A stretch of DNA of 64,000 bases from Massariosphaeria phaeospora (lineage: Eukaryota; Ascomycota; Dothideomycetes; Pleosporales). Position numbers and translations under genes: made by a program. Below, one piece after another: positions 60,714 to 64,000 of this stretch. Positions within the stretch are counted from its first letter, which is position 1, and each line of letters starts with the position of its first letter. The notes beneath the pieces are model-generated. The model saw nothing but the letters and a program-made list of their open reading frames with translations. It had not been told where the DNA came from and did not search any database. Where the stretch lies: contig JAADJZ010000031.1 of NCBI GenBank assembly GCA_011032825.1, positions 1 to 64,000 on the forward strand, given 5' to 3'.

Positions 60714-61760
60714 ATGGCCACCGACACGCTCGACGGCCTCACGACGGCCATGAAGGAGCGGCCCATCGTCTCGCACGGCGACTCCCCGATCCTCATCACG
60801 CACCGCACCGAGCGCAGCCTCTACACACGCATCATCCAGTTCGTCGTGCGCCGTCTGCGCAGCGTGCTCGTCGGCGCCAAAGGCAAGCACCCCGAGGGCT
60901 CCATCAAGCTGCACCCGCACAAGATCATCCACCGCACCTGCCGCGTGTCGGAGCGCATCATCGAAGACACGTACCTCTACGACATCATCCCGCACAAGAC
61001 GCCCGTCAAGGCCGTCCGCAAGAAGATCTACTACTTCTGCGGCGGCGGCTGGCAGACCCCGCCGTCGAGCCAGCACTGGCAGATCTGCTCCAAGCTGGCG
61101 CGCGACATTCCGGACACGTCGATAACGCTGGTGTCGTACCCGCTCGCGCCCAACAACCCCGCGTCCTCGGCCTTCCCCAAGCTGCTGAAGCTGTACCGCA
61201 ACCTCATGCAGGCCGCGCACGAAGCCGGCCACAAGGTCATCCTGGCCGGGGACTCGTCGGGCGGCAACATTGCGCTGGCGCTCGTGCTGGAGGCGCTGCA
61301 AGAGGACGCCGACGCCGGGAAGTCAGATACAGAGGGGGCGCGCCGACCGCATCCGGGCGCCATCATGGCCATCTGCCCGTCGACGGACCTCACGCGCTCG
61401 AACCCCGACATCGAGAAGCTGCAGCAGTTCGACCCGCTGCTGACGCCGGCCTTCATCAAAGAGACGGCGAAGGCATGGTACGCCGACTGGGCGCCGACCG
61501 ACCGCCGCGTGTCGCCCATCAACGCGGACCTCTCGCTGCTGAAGACCAACGGCGTAAAAGTCCACGGCGTGACGGGCAGCTACGATATCCTGTCGCCCGA
61601 CGGTGTCATCTTCCGCGATCGATGCGCCGAAGAGGGTGTGAGTGGCGAGTGGCTGCAGTGGGACAAGCAGATGCACTGCTTTGTTCTGACGTGGCCGTAT
61701 GGGGTGCCAGAAGGGCGCGAGGCGGTGGGCTGGATCATCGACGTGCTGAAGAAAGAGTAG
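60714..61760 (+). CDS. alpha/beta hydrolase, steryl-acetyl-hydrolase-like
   Basis: A 348-residue Abhydrolase_3/Say1-like enzyme in one exon. Nucleophile elbow VILAGDSSGGNIAL (Ser of GDSSG), acid region in HGVTGSYDILSPD, catalytic His in QMHCFVLTWPYG. The oxyanion motif reads YYFCGGGWQTPPS: Cys stands where most members have His (HGGGW). SYPLAPNNPASSAFPKLLKL after it is typical. Members deacetylate sterols or other esters at the ER. Codon use is strongly GC-ended (a well-expressed look). The start at 60714 has a good CACCATGG context. Confidence 0.85.
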   Translation: MATDTLDGLTTAMKERPIVSHGDSPILITHRTERSLYTRIIQFVVRRLRSVLVGAKGKHPEGSIKLHPHKIIHRTCRVSERIIEDTYLYDIIPHKTPVKAVRKKIYYFCGGGWQTPPSSQHWQICSKLARDIPDTSITLVSYPLAPNNPASSAFPKLLKLYRNLMQAAHEAGHKVILAGDSSGGNIALALVLEALQEDADAGKSDTEGARRPHPGAIMAICPSTDLTRSNPDIEKLQQFDPLLTPAFIKETAKAWYADWAPTDRRVSPINADLSLLKTNGVKVHGVTGSYDILSPDGVIFRDRCAEEGVSGEWLQWDKQMHCFVLTWPYGVPEGREAVGWIIDVLKKE

Positions 61761-62247
61761 GTAACACGTTCCGGCTGTACTGGGTTTCCTCGTCGAGCCC
61801 TACCTACTCCTATCTTATGGAAGGTTTGTTGCTGTCTCGGCGTACGGTACAGGCGTTATTGTTTCCGCGCTTGGTCAGATACCCTTTGGCAGTTTAGTTG
61901 TTTCAGCGTGGAGGTGGTTTGACAATCTCATTCACCTTTTCAATATATCTTGACTGCTGGAACCAAGACGCTCAATGTGGCGTGTCTCAACTGACCACAG
62001 ACGGATATTAAACCATACCACCTACCAAACTATCATGGACGTTCAGATCCTGTGCTCTTCATATGCCCTGCACACAGTGCCTAAATGATTCAGACTACTT
62101 TGTGATGATGGAGCTCAGCTGTGTGGCACACACTAGTTGACTTGCACAGTTTAATTTAACTTTTTTAATGTGTCCACATCTATCCTACAAATACACATAT
62201 CCTGCCGCACAACCCCCCACATCATCAACCACACCTACATATATCGC
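61761..62247. other. intergenic, nothing recognised
   Basis: 487 bp between converging genes; AT-rich toward 62150; no gene. Confidence 0.4.
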
Positions 62248-62822
62248 TCATTTCTTCGAATCCCCCGTATTATGAATTGAATTCGGCAGCGCCCTACACC
62301 CCATTCATTAGCCATCATTCCCATCCCCACAACTCTACCCTGCCTGCAAAAGAAAGAGGGAACATACCGCTCCACCGCCTCCGGCACCACCTTCTGCACC
62401 GGTTTCGGCACAATGCTGTCCTCGCCGCCGTCCTTGGCGTGCGTCTTCCACCGCTGGTCGCCTGTGTCGTGCACCTGCGCGGACGTGTGTATTAGCAATC
62501 ACATGCATATACATAAACATACATCCACTACCACTAAAAAAGACTGGGTGGAAGGATTGGGGTGGAGGTAGGAATGGATTGTAGGTGGAGATAGGGGTGA
62601 AAAGGGAGAGTGTATGCGTACTGCGTTCGGCACCGACGTCTCCACGCCCTTGGGCAGCTTCTCCTGCGCCTTGTCTGGCACGACGGAGCTGCCGGTTGCG
62701 TGCGACTTGTCTGTCGTGGAGGCCATGGAGCGCGTAGGGAGGGGGAAGGTGGCGCGGGTGGTGGTTGTGGGGGGCGTGGGCTTGAAGGCGAGGAGCGTGC
62801 GGGTGGGGAGGCGGAGCGGCAT
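62248..62822 (-). CDS. small conserved-type protein with organelle presequence
   Basis: A 117-residue protein from three exons: 62622-62822, 62368-62474 and 62248-62293. Introns: 62475-62621 (GTACGC...GCGCAG) and 62294-62367 (GTATGT...GGCTAAT...GTAG). The N-terminus MPLRLPTRTLLAFKPTPPTT then RATFPLPTRS looks like a mitochondrial presequence. The body is polar and lacks TM helices: VPDKAQEKLPKGVETSVPNA and VPKPVQKVVPEAVERALPNS form two similar segments, each followed by an H-x-TGD motif (VHDTGDQRW, IHNTGDSKK). So it is an internal duplication of a VP-x-x-VQ/AQ-x-x-(L/V)P unit. I do not know its function. Confidence 0.72.
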
Positions 62823-64000
62823 AGTGGGTTTATTTTGCGTTGGAGATGGAATCTGTGTGTAGGTGGGTGGGTGTGTTGCCGGTTTATTTTTCGAGTAGAT
62901 ACGTAGGTAGATGGTTCAAGGCGATTATTTATTTCACGGAGAAGCGCAATTGCGGATTTGGCTTATATAGCCCAGAGGCGGTGGGCACGAATAACTCTAT
63001 TACGTTGGTGCGGCGTCATTGCGGATACCGATGCGGAGACGCAGACGGAGGCGGAGGATTGATTGAGCTGAGTAGACTAGACTATGGGTGCGCATGTAGG
63101 TGTCATGAATACGTGATGACGCTGGTCCGTTATGTCCGAGGTCGATGGGGAATGGGCGATGGATGACGTCTTGGATGAGGCCTGGATGGCTAGGCTAAGT
63201 TGGGGGTTAGCGTGCATTGGTATATCGTTGGAGGGGTTGAAACCTCGTTCTTTCTTGCAGAGAATCGAGATTTGTCTGGATTCGTGCTTATGGATTATCT
63301 TGTGCTTTGGCTTCGTGTAGGAGTTTTTTGGGAAGAGCTTACGGACTACTTTCGCCAAACAAATGGAACCCGTGGCGGGAGCAGCCCGCGGAAACCTTCC
63401 ATGTCTCCTTCCTTCAGCTTTGGGCACGCGTTAGCTACTGTAGCATGTTGAGATAGAGCTTGGTGAAAGTAAAGTTATCCTTCTACGGTATACTAGGATC
63501 TCTTACCTGGTAAGAGCACGGAAAGCATCATTACTGCTATAGCGGGTACCAACTCACCGCCTATCCGGCTTTCAAGACAGCCATTATGATGGCGCTATTC
63601 CTTGGTGTAATACGTGCCAAAGCATGAACTTCTGTAACGGGTCTGGTAGAACATAGTAAAGGTAGTTCTGTTTGTTGAAGTGTGAAGGAATTTCCTAGAC
63701 GTCTTCGAGATTCGATTTTCGTGGATGTTTGCACTTTAGGACCTAGTACACAGGCTCTACTTCGGTTGAGGTGTTAAGCAAGCCCTTTCTTCATGCTACT
63801 GTCGTTCTTGCTTGTTATAATAGCCTGTTCCTACTGCTGGATCATCGTGGCACGAATTTTCTGGTTTATCTTGGAGTACCTTGGATCAAACATCTTCTCC
63901 CTGCAGTATAATTGTAGATCATACTCGATTAAAACCTCAACGTTGAGTCGTTGACACCCCCACAAAGAGTCTCTCATTACCTGCTTTCACAAAACAGCAC
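62823..64000. other. 1.2-kb terminal region, nothing supportable
   Basis: Upstream of the small protein gene, to the window end. Only short frames without family features; a gene beginning beyond the window cannot be excluded. Confidence 0.4.

Noticed and set aside
1..64000. CRISPR arrays, rRNA, prophage, bacterial-style operons
   Set aside because: None seen; the sequence is eukaryotic with spliceosomal introns.

Overview
The window is nuclear DNA of a filamentous ascomycete (Pezizomycotina; a dothideomycete is my guess, not proven). The evidence is intron size and signals (40-170 nt, GTxxGT donors, CTAAC/CTGAC branch sites), one gene per promoter, and the gene set: SRP54, Sen2, Rrp15, Ubc7, Ugo1, CYP51, a NoxC-type NADPH oxidase, Zn2Cys6 and PTH11-like genes. 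Two DNA transposons and several gene relics carry stop codons almost only where Gln or Trp codons are expected. That is the C-to-T / G-to-A pattern of repeat-induced point mutation (RIP).

1-8.6 kb: a probable catabolic cluster. It holds an alpha/beta hydrolase cut by the window edge, an MFS sugar-porter-type transporter, a Zn2Cys6 regulator, an iron-dependent alcohol dehydrogenase / maleylacetate-reductase-type enzyme and a Baeyer-Villiger monooxygenase. A BVMO, an ester hydrolase and a maleylacetate-reductase-like enzyme together suggest breakdown of a ketone through an ester. The divergent transporter/regulator promoter carries two identical palindromes. 8.8-13.3 kb is decayed: a methyltransferase relic and a broken NACHT-ankyrin gene interrupted by a dispersed repeat module.

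13.5-34 kb: mostly intact single genes. These are a Cys-rich single-pass membrane protein, an LPAELR/F-box-like protein, a PTH11-type receptor, a Ca3427-like binding protein divergent from an FMO, a hypothetical protein, Ugo1 divergent from mitochondrial ferredoxin, Rrp15 divergent from SRP54, a second F-box-like protein, and CYP51 with an unusual Asp/Asn-rich insertion.

34.8-39.9 kb: two DNA transposons side by side upstream of CYP51. One is a Pogo/Fot1-type element with 55-bp perfect inverted repeats and TA target duplication. The other is a PIF/Harbinger element with TTA duplication, a Myb/SANT-like gene and a DDE nuclease gene. Both are riddled with stops at Gln/Trp positions.

40-50 kb: a third F-box-like protein, Sen2, a mitochondrial scramblase (Aim25-like), Ubc7, a small six-cysteine secreted protein and sulfite oxidase.

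50.8-59.4 kb: the most unusual block. It contains a pair of paralogous four-TM proteins ending in PY (PPAY) motifs, a 99-residue SH3-only protein, a relic of a NoxC-like gene, a tandem array of three related small genes (one dead) that share upstream sequence with the module in the broken NACHT gene, and an intact EF-hand NADPH oxidase. 60.7-62.8 kb holds a steryl-acetyl-hydrolase-like enzyme and a small organelle-type protein. No rRNA, convincing tRNA or CRISPR was seen.
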